Notes: generated from the letters alone by a model not told the origin. Positions 1 to 7,830 are shown, numbered from the stretch's first letter. The stretch: 64,000 nucleotides of DNA from Eubacterium sp. MSJ-33 (GCF_022174665.1 NZ_CP076562.1:2434525-2498524), one strand, 5' to 3'. Program-made: numbers and translations.

Positions 1-1
1 C

Positions 2-769
2 GCAAATATCACACACAGCCAGCAGAAAAAGAAACATGCCCAGATGGCAACGACAGAGGTGACAGCAACTGCAGATGCGGCGGCAGAGGATGCAGCAACG
101 GCGACGGATGAGGAGATGAGTACATCTGGTGATGCGAAAGAAGCAATTCCCGGCGAGGCGCAGCCAGAGGCTCTGGCGGACATTTTGAAACGCAGTCTGG
201 TGCGATATGAACAATTAGCAGAAGTAGATTGCAGACAGTTGATAGTCGTAGATACTGTACAGGAAAATGCAACGATATCCATGTATGTCTGTGATGAGGA
301 TGGTCTGTGGACAGATACCGGACTTACAACGACCGGGTATGTGGGTGAAAATGGTGTCAGCAGGGAATCTTATGAAGGAAGCAGGAGTACCCCTGCGGGA
401 GTGTTCCCGATTGGCGATGCCTTTTATATAGAAGAAAAGCCTGATACCGGATTACCTGCATTTCAGATTACAGAAAATACATATTGGGTTGACGATGCGG
501 ACAGCGAATTATATAATCAACACATAGAAACAAGTGGAGAAAAAGCATGGAAAAGCGCAGAGCATATGATTGATTACCCAGATGCGTATAAATATGGGTT
601 TGTAGTGAATTATAATATGACGCCGGTGGAACCGGGGCGCGGATCTGCGATATTTTTCCATATAGGTGATCAGGCGACGTTAGGGTGCATTGCGACATCT
701 GAGGATATGGTACTTTCGTATCTGGAAAAGCTGTCAGAAGACCTGCATCCATATATAGTAATACAATAA
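2..769 (+). CDS. L,D-transpeptidase family protein, 5' end outside window
   Basis: The reading frame is open to the left edge, so the true start and any signal or anchor are outside the window; the first internal Met is at position 44. The visible N-terminus is an Ala/Thr/Glu-rich low-complexity linker. The C-terminal half carries a YkuD-type catalytic pattern: FFHIGD, then TLGCIATS, giving the His and the nucleophilic Cys. The family makes 3-3 peptidoglycan cross-links or attaches proteins to peptidoglycan outside the membrane. The Arg that often follows GCI is replaced by Ala, as in the GCIAL-like subclass. Substrate cannot be told from sequence. Confidence 0.75.
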   Translation, partial: ANITHSQQKKKHAQMATTEVTATADAAAEDAATATDEEMSTSGDAKEAIPGEAQPEALADILKRSLVRYEQLAEVDCRQLIVVDTVQENATISMYVCDEDGLWTDTGLTTTGYVGENGVSRESYEGSRSTPAGVFPIGDAFYIEEKPDTGLPAFQITENTYWVDDADSELYNQHIETSGEKAWKSAEHMIDYPDAYKYGFVVNYNMTPVEPGRGSAIFFHIGDQATLGCIATSEDMVLSYLEKLSEDLHPYIVIQ

Positions 770-821
770 AATATACATCAGGTTAAATTGATGATAAAAA
801 TAAAAAACGGAGGATAGAATT

Positions 822-1430
822 ATGGCAATGAATATTGTATGTTTGGATTTGGAAGGTGTATTGGTTCCGGAGATCTGGATTGCATTCGCGGAGGCAAGTG
901 GAATTCCAGAATTGAAGAAGACAACCAGAGACGAACCGGATTATGATAAATTGATGAATTGGAGACTTGGAATCCTCAAAGAGCATGGACTTGGCTTGAA
1001 GGAAATTCAGGAGACAATTGCAAAGATTGATCCAATTCCAGGTGCAAAGGAGTTTTTAGACGAGCTGAGAAGTCTGACACAGGTGATTATTATCAGTGAT
1101 ACCTTTGCGCAGTTTGCAACACCGCTTATGAAGAAACTTGGCTGGCCAACTATCTTCTGTAATTCTCTCGAAGTTGCGGAAGATGGCGAGATTACAGGCT
1201 TTAAGATGCGTTGTGAGCAGTCGAAACTGACAACTGTGAAAGCATTACAGTCGATCGGATTTGAGACGATTGCCAGTGGAGACAGCTATAATGACCTTGG
1301 TATGATCAAGGCAAGTAAGGCAGGCTTCCTGTTTAAGAGCACAGATCAGATTAAGAAGGATAACCCAGAGCTTGCGGCATATGAGACGTACGATGAATTG
1401 CTTGCTGCAATCAAAGAACATTTGGATTAA
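822..1430 (+). CDS. thrH: ThrH: phosphoserine phosphatase / homoserine phosphotransferase
   Basis: HAD-superfamily protein of 202 residues. Motif 1 is DLEGVLVPEIW near residue 9, where Glu replaces the second Asp of the usual DxD, as in ThrH. Motif 2 is IIISDTF around residue 90, and motif 3/4 is SGDSYNDLGM around residue 150. ThrH dephosphorylates phosphoserine and can transfer the phosphate to homoserine, linking serine and threonine synthesis; it is cytosolic. A GGAGG ribosome site precedes the ATG. The full length matches the family. Confidence 0.88.
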   Translation: MAMNIVCLDLEGVLVPEIWIAFAEASGIPELKKTTRDEPDYDKLMNWRLGILKEHGLGLKEIQETIAKIDPIPGAKEFLDELRSLTQVIIISDTFAQFATPLMKKLGWPTIFCNSLEVAEDGEITGFKMRCEQSKLTTVKALQSIGFETIASGDSYNDLGMIKASKAGFLFKSTDQIKKDNPELAAYETYDELLAAIKEHLD

Positions 1431-1466
1431 TCTGAGATCTGGGAATCTCTTATAATAGGAAATGAC

Positions 1467-1520
1467 AAGAAATCGTTGTGAGCAATGCCTGATATGAACA
1501 GCTTATGACGATTTCTTTTT
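1467..1520 (+). terminator. Rho-independent terminator after thrH
   Basis: AAGAAATCGT (1467-1476) pairs perfectly with ACGATTTCTT (1508-1517). The stem can be extended inward by seven more pairs, several of them G-U. Five T follow from 1516. It separates thrH from the MATE pump gene. Confidence 0.6.
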
Positions 1521-1597
1521 GTGTAATTTTATGTAAGTTGTATTGGGTAAATGGGTGCATTATTTTGGGAAATGATATAAACAGGAGGAAAGATAAA

Positions 1598-2977
1598 ATG
1601 TCAGAAGAGAAAAAAGAATTAAAAAAATCATCCAGTCCGGCAAAAGATCTGACAACCGGATCGCCAATGAAATTGATTCTTGGATTTGCATTTCCGATGT
1701 TTTTGGGATTATTATTCCAGCAGTTTTACAGTTTGGTCGACACGATGATTGTAGGAAAATATCTGGGTGTGGATCCATTTGCAGGCGTTGGTTCTACGGG
1801 TAGTCTGAACTTTATTGTCATTGGGTTTTGTATGGGACTTTGCAGCGGATTCTCGGTGCCGATCTCTCAGAGTTTTGGTGCAAAGGATTTCCGGATGCTT
1901 CGGAAGATGGTGACAAATTCGGTATGGCTTTGTGTATTTTTCAGTGTGATCTTTACGACCCTGATGCTTGTATTTTGTCGTCCGGTTTTAACATTAATGA
2001 ACACGCCAGAGAATATTTTTGAATATGCATATATTTACATATTTATAATCTTTGCAGGAATCCCATGTACGATCCTGTACAACATGACAGCCGCTATCCT
2101 ACGTGCGCTCGGAGACAGCAAATCACCAATTATTTTCCTTGCGATTTCGTCCGCTATCAATATTGGTTTAGATCTGCTGTTGATTATCGTGTTCAAGATG
2201 AGCGTCGATGGTGCTGCACTTGCAACTGTGATTTCACAGGGCGTATCTGGTGTGATCAGTGTTATATATATTAAGAAAAAATTCGATATCCTTTCAATGG
2301 AGAAGGGAGACTGGAAGCTGGAGGGCCGACTTGCCGGAAAGCTGACAGGCGTTGGAATTCCTATGGGATTGCAGTATTCCATTACAGGTATTGGTTCGGT
2401 GATCCTTCAGACGGCGGTCAATGGACTTGGTTCCATCTATGTAGCATCTATGACGGCTGGTTCGAAGATCAATATATTCCTTGCATGTCCGTTTGATGCA
2501 CTTGGACAGACAATGGCACCGTATGCTGGACAGAATATCGGGGCAAGAAAGCTTGACCGAGTTGGAAAGGGCTTGCGGGCTGCATGTATCGTAGGATTTA
2601 TCGTATCCGGATTGATGGTGATCGTTGTAAAATTGTTCGGAGGACAGCTTACAATGTTGTTCCTGGATGAGAAAGATCCGGTTATCATGCAGAACTCAAC
2701 TCAGTTTTTGATCATCGTATCAGCGTTCTACTGCCTGCTTACACTGGTAAATACGGTTCGTTTCACAATTCAGGGTATGGGATTTTCGTCACTTGCCATC
2801 ATCGCAGGTGTGATGGAAATGATTGCGCGCGGTATCGCGGGTGTGCTGCTCGTGCCGGCGTTTGGCTATCTCGGAGCCTGCTATTCCAGCCCGCTCGCAT
2901 GGCTGTTTGCAGATGCATTCCTGATTCCGGCGTTCTTCTTTTGTAAGCGGAAGGTTGCGCGGCAATTGGAAGGTTAA
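1598..2977 (+). CDS. MATE family multidrug/cation antiporter
   Basis: 459-residue integral membrane protein with about twelve hydrophobic segments. The MATE signature is seen in the first helices (PMFLGLLFQQFYSLVDTMIV) and repeated in the second half (PMGLQYSITGIGSVI). MATE proteins export drugs or metabolites in exchange for Na+ or H+. The frame is open further upstream to 1505, but ATG 1598 is chosen because AGGAGGAAAG lies just before it and the protein then begins with a charged cytosolic tail. Substrate unknown. Confidence 0.85.
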   Translation: MSEEKKELKKSSSPAKDLTTGSPMKLILGFAFPMFLGLLFQQFYSLVDTMIVGKYLGVDPFAGVGSTGSLNFIVIGFCMGLCSGFSVPISQSFGAKDFRMLRKMVTNSVWLCVFFSVIFTTLMLVFCRPVLTLMNTPENIFEYAYIYIFIIFAGIPCTILYNMTAAILRALGDSKSPIIFLAISSAINIGLDLLLIIVFKMSVDGAALATVISQGVSGVISVIYIKKKFDILSMEKGDWKLEGRLAGKLTGVGIPMGLQYSITGIGSVILQTAVNGLGSIYVASMTAGSKINIFLACPFDALGQTMAPYAGQNIGARKLDRVGKGLRAACIVGFIVSGLMVIVVKLFGGQLTMLFLDEKDPVIMQNSTQFLIIVSAFYCLLTLVNTVRFTIQGMGFSSLAIIAGVMEMIARGIAGVLLVPAFGYLGACYSSPLAWLFADAFLIPAFFFCKRKVARQLEG

Positions 2978-3084
2978 AGCTGCTGTTGTTATGCCGGTGC
3001 ACGAAAGTAGAATGTGCAGAATGTTAAAAAATTATGGATGCCTGCAGAAGATGCGGAATCCATGCATGTAGAAACGGAAAAATA

Positions 3085-3133
3085 AAAAAGCACAGTCTGA
3101 ATCAATCAAAAGGATTCTGACTGTGCTTTTTTA
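3085..3133. terminator. Bidirectional terminator between MATE gene and dtxR-like gene
   Basis: GCACAGTCTGAATC pairs with GATTCTGACTGTGC (one mismatch). An A-run lies on the left and a T-run on the right, so it can serve both the plus-strand MATE gene and the minus-strand regulator gene. Confidence 0.8.
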
Positions 3134-3140
3134 CTAGGTT

Positions 3141-3518
3141 TTATGTATGACTGACATGGTTTACGTAGTGATTCTTTAGTGCCTGAAATGTCTCATCGCT
3201 TAAATCGTGCTCAATCCGGCAGGCGTCCTTGTATGCGGTTTCGTTATCAACACCCAATGCCATAAAAAGATGCGCCAGTGTTTCGTGCCGCTCATAAATC
3301 TTCGAGGCAATTTTCATGCCTTCGGTTGTGAGAGATAAGTAACCTTTATCATCCATATTGATATATCCATTTACACGAAGGTTCTTCAGATACACGCTGA
3401 CACTTGGCTTTGATAATCCGAGATAGTGCACGACATCAATGGAACGAACGTGCTCGTGTGATTTACCGAGATATAAAATTGCCTCCAGGTAATCCTCTGC
3501 TGATTCCTGTATCTTCAT
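3141..3518 (-). CDS. DtxR/MntR-family metal-dependent repressor
   Basis: 125-residue regulator with an N-terminal winged helix (SKPSVSVYLKNL as recognition helix) followed by a dimerisation/metal domain. Candidate metal ligands are D9, E12, H78, C100, E103 and H104. The stretch DACRIEHDLSDE resembles DtxR, where this Cys favours iron, whereas MntR has Glu at that place. There is no C-terminal SH3-like domain. ATG 3518 is chosen because AAGGGGT precedes it; the frame runs open to 3575 without a better site. It faces the feo genes, whose promoter holds matching operators, so it is inferred to be the iron-sensing repressor of that locus. Confidence 0.85.
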   Translation of the reverse strand: MKIQESAEDYLEAILYLGKSHEHVRSIDVVHYLGLSKPSVSVYLKNLRVNGYINMDDKGYLSLTTEGMKIASKIYERHETLAHLFMALGVDNETAYKDACRIEHDLSDETFQALKNHYVNHVSHT

Positions 3519-3554
3519 AAAATAAACCCCTTTACAAATAATGGTTTTAACATT

Positions 3555-3594
3555 GTTATGTATGCATACTAACATAAATTTTACGGCTTTGCAA
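3555..3594 (-). promoter_or_regulatory. Promoter of the dtxR-like gene with overlapping palindrome
   Basis: On the minus strand, TTGCAA (3594-3589) is followed after 17 bp by TAGTAT (3571-3566). A 19-bp near-palindrome at 3555-3573 (GTTA..GTATGCATAC..AAC) overlaps the -10 region. This suggests autoregulation by the encoded repressor. Confidence 0.5.
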
Positions 3595-3657
3595 ACGCTT
3601 TGAAAAAATGCATGGTAAATAAGAAAAACAAATATAAAAAAACTATTATATTTGATG

Positions 3658-3721
3658 TTGACAAAACAGTTAGTTTGGGCTAATATTGTGACGACAGAAA
3701 GTTAGTTGTTATGAACTAACT
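3658..3721 (+). promoter_or_regulatory. feo promoter with two DtxR-like operators
   Basis: TTGACA (3658-3663), a 17-bp spacer and TAATAT (3681-3686). GTTAG-N6-CTAAT (3669-3684) sits between the two promoter hexamers. Just downstream is a perfect AGTTAGTT/AACTAACT palindrome (3700-3721). The half-site matches the well-known DtxR/IdeR box core TTAGGTTAG/CTAACCTAA. Binding here would block polymerase when iron is sufficient. Confidence 0.72.
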
Positions 3722-3761
3722 CATAAAGAAGTGTAAATACCGGAGAAAAGGAGTGATTTTT

Positions 3762-3974
3762 ATGCCACTGTCAATGGTAGAAGAAGGAGAACCAAGAACC
3801 ATCGTGAAAGTGGGTGGGAAAGAGGAAGTTCGTAAATTCCTTGAGAACCTCGGCTTTGTGGATGGAACCGTTGTGACCGTTGTATCATCTCTTGGCGGAA
3901 ACATGATTTTGAAGGTAAAAGATTCAAGAGTAGCTCTTGGGCGTGACATGGCAAGTAAAATCCAGGTAGCCTAA
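3762..3974 (+). CDS. feoA: FeoA domain protein (first copy)
   Basis: 70-residue SH3-like FeoA protein, a small cytosolic partner of the ferrous iron transporter FeoB. It shows the family pattern of hydrophobic strands with GGKEEVRKFLENLGFVDG and LGGNMILKVKDSRVALG near the C-terminus. ATG 3762 is used because AAAAGGAG lies 9 bases upstream; GTG 3753 overlaps that site. It is the first gene after the operator-bearing promoter. Confidence 0.88.
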   Translation: MPLSMVEEGEPRTIVKVGGKEEVRKFLENLGFVDGTVVTVVSSLGGNMILKVKDSRVALGRDMASKIQVA

Positions 3975-4003
3975 GAAGGGTATTTAAGAGAGGAAGTGAA
4001 ACA

Positions 4004-4225
4004 ATGAAGACATTGAATCAGGTAAAAGTAGGGGAGACCGTAAAGGTAACAAAGATCGCGGGTGAAGGCCCTATCAAAAGAAGAATTATGGATATGGGTA
4101 TTACAAAGGGTGTTGAGATCTATGTACGCAAGGTAGCTCCGCTTGGAGATCCGGTTGAAATTACAGTTCGTAATTATGAGTTGTCTGTTCGTAAGGCAGA
4201 TGCAGCGATTATCGAAGTAGAGTAA
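4004..4225 (+). CDS. feoA: FeoA domain protein (second copy)
   Basis: 73 residues. FeoA signature includes GEGPIKRRIMDMGITKG and the final strand NYELSVRKADAAIIEVE. It lies 29 bases after the first feoA with a GAGAGGAAG ribosome site. Two adjacent feoA genes before feoB are common in Clostridia. Separated from feoB by a large self-complementary element. Confidence 0.9.
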   Translation: MKTLNQVKVGETVKVTKIAGEGPIKRRIMDMGITKGVEIYVRKVAPLGDPVEITVRNYELSVRKADAAIIEVE

Positions 4226-4228
4226 TTC

Positions 4229-4421
4229 TCACATAATCGTAAATATGGTATACAGGTTGGACGTGATTGTAATTCTAAAACAGACCGTTGAAGCACGCTG
4301 GTACTTAATGAACGACAACTAGTTGGAGTGAATTTAGTACCACTGCGTGCTGAACCGAGCGAGAGCGGGTCTGTGAAGAATTACAATCATGGACAACTGT
4401 ATTATATTTACGATTGTGTGA
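4229..4421. repeat. Self-complementary element 1 (between feoA and feoB)
   Basis: The outer arms TCACATAATCGTAAATAT (4229-4246) and ATATTTACGATTGTGTGA (4404-4421) pair with one G-U position. Inside, GTGATTGTAATTCT pairs with AGAATTACAATCAT, then CAGACC with GGTCTG, then AGCACGC..GGTAC with GTACC..GCGTGCT. About 190 bases can thus fold into one long branched hairpin. Its reverse complement matches the core of element 2 at 7029-7232. It is not an obvious terminator, as no T-tract follows. Confidence 0.75.
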
Positions 4422-4448
4422 AATGTAAGAAAGATAAGGAGAGAAATC

Positions 4449-6953
4449 ATGGCAATTACAATTGCACTCGCAGGTAATCCGAACTGCGGTAAAACGACAT
4501 TGTTTAACGCCCTGACAGGCGCAAACCAGTATGTTGGTAACTGGCCGGGTGTTACAGTAGAAAAAAAGGAAGGTAAGTTAAAGGGACATAAGGATGTTGC
4601 CATCATGGACTTACCTGGTATTTATTCTCTTTCTCCGTATACATTGGAGGAAGTTGTAGCAAGAAATTATCTGATCGGTGAGCATCCGGATGCAATCATC
4701 AATATCATTGATGGTACGAATCTGGAGCGTAACCTGTATCTGTCTACACAGATCATCGAGCTTGGCATCCCGGTTGTTATGGCTGTCAACATGATGGATG
4801 TAGTCAGAAAGAGTGGCGACAAGATCGATATCAAGGCACTTTCGAACGCACTTGGCTGTGAAGTTGTTGAGATCTCCGCATTAAAGGGCGAAGGAATCAA
4901 GGAAGCAGCAGATAAGGCAGTTGCAGCAGCAAATGCAAAAAAGGCAGTTGCACGTGTTCATAAGTTTGACGATGCAGTGGAAGCTGCAATTGATGCAGTC
5001 GAGGCAAAGCTGGATGATTCCGTAGCAGAAGCACAGAAGCGTTTCTTCGCAATCAAGGTGCTTGAGAAGGATAGCAAGATTGGTGATCAGCTTCAGAATG
5101 TTCCGGATGTATCTGCTGAGATTAAGACACTGGAAGATAAGTTTGACGACGATACAGAGTCAATCGTGACAAGTGAGCGTTATGCGTACATTTCTTCTAT
5201 CATTGGAAAATGTTTGAAGAAGGCAAAGTCAGGAAAGAAGCTTTCTGTATCTGATAAGATTGATAAGATTGTTACAAACCGTATCCTGGCACTTCCAATC
5301 TTCGCGCTTGTTATGTTTTTAGTGTATTTTATTGCAATGCAGACCGTCGGTGCTGCTGCAACAGACTGGACAAATGATAACCTCTTTGGCGATGGTTTCC
5401 ATTTGTTTGGTATGGAGAAGAATGACGATGGCGTTGCTTACAGCGACGATTCAGATGCTTACGCAGAGGCAATGCAGGTAATCGATGGATTCATCTCTTA
5501 TGGTGAAGAAAATGGTGTAGAAGTTGGCGATATTGCAGATGCCATGGATGCAGAATCTGATGAGTTTGATCCTGCCAATGCTGCAAAGGCTGCTGACGAA
5601 CTGCTTAAAGTATTTGATGCAGATACAACAGCAACTTATCTTGTAGAAGATGAGGAGACACTGGCGACTGACGAGACAGAGTCTACATATGCAGACCTGC
5701 AGAGCGCAGTTGATACATACAAGTCTTATGGATGTGAAGAGCCGGATCCTGCAGATTATGGTGTATTTGTTCCTTCTATCCCTGATCTTGTATCAAAGGG
5801 ACTCGAGAAAGCAAATTGTGCAGATTGGTTACAGGGATTGATCGTTGATGGTATTATCGCCGGTGTCGGTGCGGTACTTGGTTTTGTACCTCAGATGCTG
5901 GTACTGTTCATCCTCCTTGCAATCCTTGAGTACTGTGGATACCTTGCCCGTGTTGCATTCATCATGGACCGTATCTTCCGTAAGTTTGGTTTGTCTGGTA
6001 AGTCCTTCATCCCGATGCTCGTAGGTATGGGATGTGGTGTTCCGGGCATCATGGCTTCCCGTACAATCGAGAACGAGAAAGACCGTCGTATGACAATTAT
6101 GACAACAACCTTTATCCCTTGTGGTGCAAAGGTTCCATTTATCGCAATGATCGCCGGAGCTATCTTCAATGGTTCCGCAATCATTTCAACCGGTGCTTAC
6201 TTCATCGGTGTTATTACAATCATCTGTTCAGGTATTATCCTGAAGAAGACAAAGATGTTTGCTGGTGATACATCTCCATTCGTTATGGAGCTTCCGGCTT
6301 ACCACTGGCCAAAGGTTGGCGCTGTTTTACGCAGCATGTGGGAGCGTGGCTGGTCCTTCATCAAGAAGGCCGGTACAATCATCCTTCTTTCTACAATCGT
6401 TGTATGGTTCACAACATACTTCGGATGGGTTGACGGAAGCTTCGGAATGCTTTCAGACGATCAGATGGATTACAGTATCCTTGCTAAGATCGGTAACGCA
6501 ATCTGCTGGATCTTCAAGCCACAGGGCTGGGGCAATTGGCAGGCAACGGTTGCAAGTGTAACTGGACTTGTAGCAAAGGAGAATATCGTTGGTACGATGG
6601 GTATCCTGTACGGTGGCGGAGATGCAACTGTTTACCAGACACTGGCAAGCAAGTTTACAGAGCCGAGTGGTTTGTCATTCCTGTTGTTCAACCTTCTCTG
6701 TGCTCCGTGTTTCGCAGCAATGGGTGCGATCAAGCGAGAGATGAACAGTGCAAAATGGTTCTGGTTCGCAATCGGATATCAGTGTGGTCTTGCTTATCTT
6801 GTATCACTTGTTGTATATCAGATTGGTGTGCTCATCACAGCAGGTACATTTGGTGTAGGAACGGTTGTAGCGTTCTTGATCATCGCCTTCTTCCTGTATA
6901 TGCTGTTCAGACCAAACAAGAATGCACAGTTTGCAAAGATCAAGACAAACTAA
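4449..6953 (+). CDS. feoB: Ferrous iron transport protein B
   Basis: 834-residue membrane GTPase for Fe(II) uptake. The N-terminal G domain has G1 GNPNCGKT (residues 9-16) and G3 DLPG near 55, followed by a helical GDI-like domain to about 270. The membrane part starts near residue 278, and the conserved core VDGIIAGVGAVLGFVPQ lies near 465 with GCGVPGIMASRT further on. Between the first helix and this core is an extra, very acidic segment of roughly 150 residues (about 305-460), predicted outside the membrane and much longer than in typical FeoB. ATG follows AAGGAGAG. It is inferred to share the iron-repressed promoter of feoA unless element 1 uncouples it. Confidence 0.96.
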   Translation: MAITIALAGNPNCGKTTLFNALTGANQYVGNWPGVTVEKKEGKLKGHKDVAIMDLPGIYSLSPYTLEEVVARNYLIGEHPDAIINIIDGTNLERNLYLSTQIIELGIPVVMAVNMMDVVRKSGDKIDIKALSNALGCEVVEISALKGEGIKEAADKAVAAANAKKAVARVHKFDDAVEAAIDAVEAKLDDSVAEAQKRFFAIKVLEKDSKIGDQLQNVPDVSAEIKTLEDKFDDDTESIVTSERYAYISSIIGKCLKKAKSGKKLSVSDKIDKIVTNRILALPIFALVMFLVYFIAMQTVGAAATDWTNDNLFGDGFHLFGMEKNDDGVAYSDDSDAYAEAMQVIDGFISYGEENGVEVGDIADAMDAESDEFDPANAAKAADELLKVFDADTTATYLVEDEETLATDETESTYADLQSAVDTYKSYGCEEPDPADYGVFVPSIPDLVSKGLEKANCADWLQGLIVDGIIAGVGAVLGFVPQMLVLFILLAILEYCGYLARVAFIMDRIFRKFGLSGKSFIPMLVGMGCGVPGIMASRTIENEKDRRMTIMTTTFIPCGAKVPFIAMIAGAIFNGSAIISTGAYFIGVITIICSGIILKKTKMFAGDTSPFVMELPAYHWPKVGAVLRSMWERGWSFIKKAGTIILLSTIVVWFTTYFGWVDGSFGMLSDDQMDYSILAKIGNAICWIFKPQGWGNWQATVASVTGLVAKENIVGTMGILYGGGDATVYQTLASKFTEPSGLSFLLFNLLCAPCFAAMGAIKREMNSAKWFWFAIGYQCGLAYLVSLVVYQIGVLITAGTFGVGTVVAFLIIAFFLYMLFRPNKNAQFAKIKTN

Positions 6954-6976
6954 TTCATAGTTTTTAAGAAAGATTG

Positions 6977-7008
6977 TATAGCACCGGATCATATCCGGTG
7001 CTATATTA
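6977..7008 (+). terminator. Hairpin after feoB, probable terminator
   Basis: TATAGCACCGGAT (6977-6989) pairs perfectly with ATCCGGTGCTATA (6993-7005). Only a short weak T-run follows, so it may slow or process the transcript rather than end it. The next iron gene lies downstream. Confidence 0.5.
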
Positions 7009-7028
7009 AGTATGTGGGAATTGTGTTT

Positions 7029-7232
7029 GTAAACCATAGAGATAATAGGTGTAGAAGTTGTACATAAAAAACTTTCTACGCAGACGCGCTTTCGCTCACT
7101 TCCGCATGTAGCGGTACTAAACTCATTACACCAGCAAAGAAACTGCTGGTGCAATTCGTTAAGTGCCGACATGCTCCAATGGTCTGCTTAAGAAATGTGT
7201 TTTATGTACAACTTCATCTACATCATTGGTTT
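7029..7232. repeat. Self-complementary element 2 (after feoB)
   Basis: AAGTTGTACATAAAA (7055-7069) is an exact inverted copy of 7200-7214, and imperfect arms continue outwards to about 7029 and 7232. The core runs from CAGAC (near 7081) to GTCTG (near 7182). It contains a GCATGTAGCGGTACT stem paired to AAGTGCCGACATGC and an apical CACCAGC/GCTGGTG hairpin. The core is homologous to the reverse complement of element 1. It occupies most of the 326-base gap between feoB and the Cys-rich gene. Confidence 0.75.
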
Positions 7233-7280
7233 ATCTGGTTTGTAAATACAATAAATATTACCTTGTAGGAGGTCGTGGAA

Positions 7281-7442
7281 ATGAATTTAAGTACATTTTT
7301 AATATTATTGGTAGTTGTTGCGGTGGTTGGTTTGGTCATCCGGGGGATGGTGAAGGATAAGCGTGCCGGCAAGTCAAGTTGTGGTGGGGACTGCAGTCAC
7401 TGTGGAAGCGTCTGCCATGCACCGAAGAAACCACAGAAATAA
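7281..7442 (+). CDS. FeoB-associated Cys-rich membrane protein
   Basis: 53-residue protein with one N-terminal membrane helix (about residues 4-22), a basic stretch, then a Cys cluster CGGDCSHCGSVC near the C-terminus. This matches the small FeoB-associated Cys-rich family found beside feoB in Firmicutes. The family's role is unproven; iron handling at the FeoB channel is the usual guess. TAGGAGG lies 8 bases before the ATG. Confidence 0.85.
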   Translation: MNLSTFLILLVVVAVVGLVIRGMVKDKRAGKSSCGGDCSHCGSVCHAPKKPQK

Positions 7443-7522
7443 GAAAACACGCAGGGAAATTTGCAAGGAGTATCTGCTAGTTAAGAATATTTATCAACAA
7501 GTGAAAAATATGAAAAAAGTAG

Positions 7523-7577
7523 TTGACATTTTGGTTAGATTACGCTAACATACAACATGCAGTTAGCAAAGACTAAC
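7523..7577 (+). promoter_or_regulatory. Second iron-type promoter with two DtxR-like operators
   Basis: TTGACA (7523-7528), a 17-bp spacer and TAACAT (7546-7551). GTTAG-N6-CTAAC occurs twice: 7534-7549, between and overlapping the promoter hexamers, and 7562-7577, just after the expected start site. The arrangement copies the feo promoter, pointing to control by the same repressor. Confidence 0.7.
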
Positions 7578-7670
7578 TACGACAAAACATAAATTCGCGT
7601 ACATGGAATTTATAATCGACTCCTTTCTCTAACAGCCCCGCGCTACTCCACATAGCGCGGGGCGATTTTT
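7558..7670 (+). ncRNA. Candidate iron-regulated small RNA (~113 nt)
   Basis: Inferred transcript from the operator-bearing promoter to the terminator at 7635-7670. It holds no convincing reading frame: the only ATG frames are about 10 codons and lack a ribosome site. A short RNA with a strong terminator under iron control is the layout of RyhB-like regulators in other bacteria, but no sequence kinship is claimed. A cleaved leader or tiny peptide remains possible. Confidence 0.5.
7635..7670 (+). terminator. Strong rho-independent terminator
   Basis: Perfect 11-bp GC-rich stem GCCCCGCGCTA (7635-7645) / TAGCGCGGGGC (7653-7663) with a 7-base loop, followed by CGATTTTT. Confidence 0.88.
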
Positions 7671-7713
7671 GCGTGATAATCCCCCAAGCACATGCATCGC
7701 TGCAAGCTTGCTT

Positions 7714-7830
7714 GCAAGCGAGTTGGAGCAAAAGTGGCGAAACAGGCAGACCTACTCCAACCGGAAATCAGAGAGAAGCAAGCGAGTTGGAGCAAAAGCA
7801 GCAAAACAGGAATGGACGCTCCAACTGGAA
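7714..7830. repeat. Two tandem 53-bp repeats upstream of the rhomboid gene
   Basis: Copies at 7714-7766 and 7778-7830 (period 64 bp) share GCAAGCGAGTTGGAGCAAAA, an AAACAGG block and an ending CTCCAAC(C/T)GGAA. Within each copy GTTGGAG and CTCCAAC are inverted, so each unit can form a hairpin. No frame here looks coding. Confidence 0.7.

Noticed and set aside
4229..4421. Element 1 as a rho-independent terminator after feoA
   Set aside because: The hairpin is far too long and branched, has no T-tract, and a homologous copy lies after feoB; it is better treated as a repeat.
7714..7830. The tandem repeats as a CRISPR array
   Set aside because: Only two units, 53-bp repeats with an 11-bp gap, and no cas genes in view.
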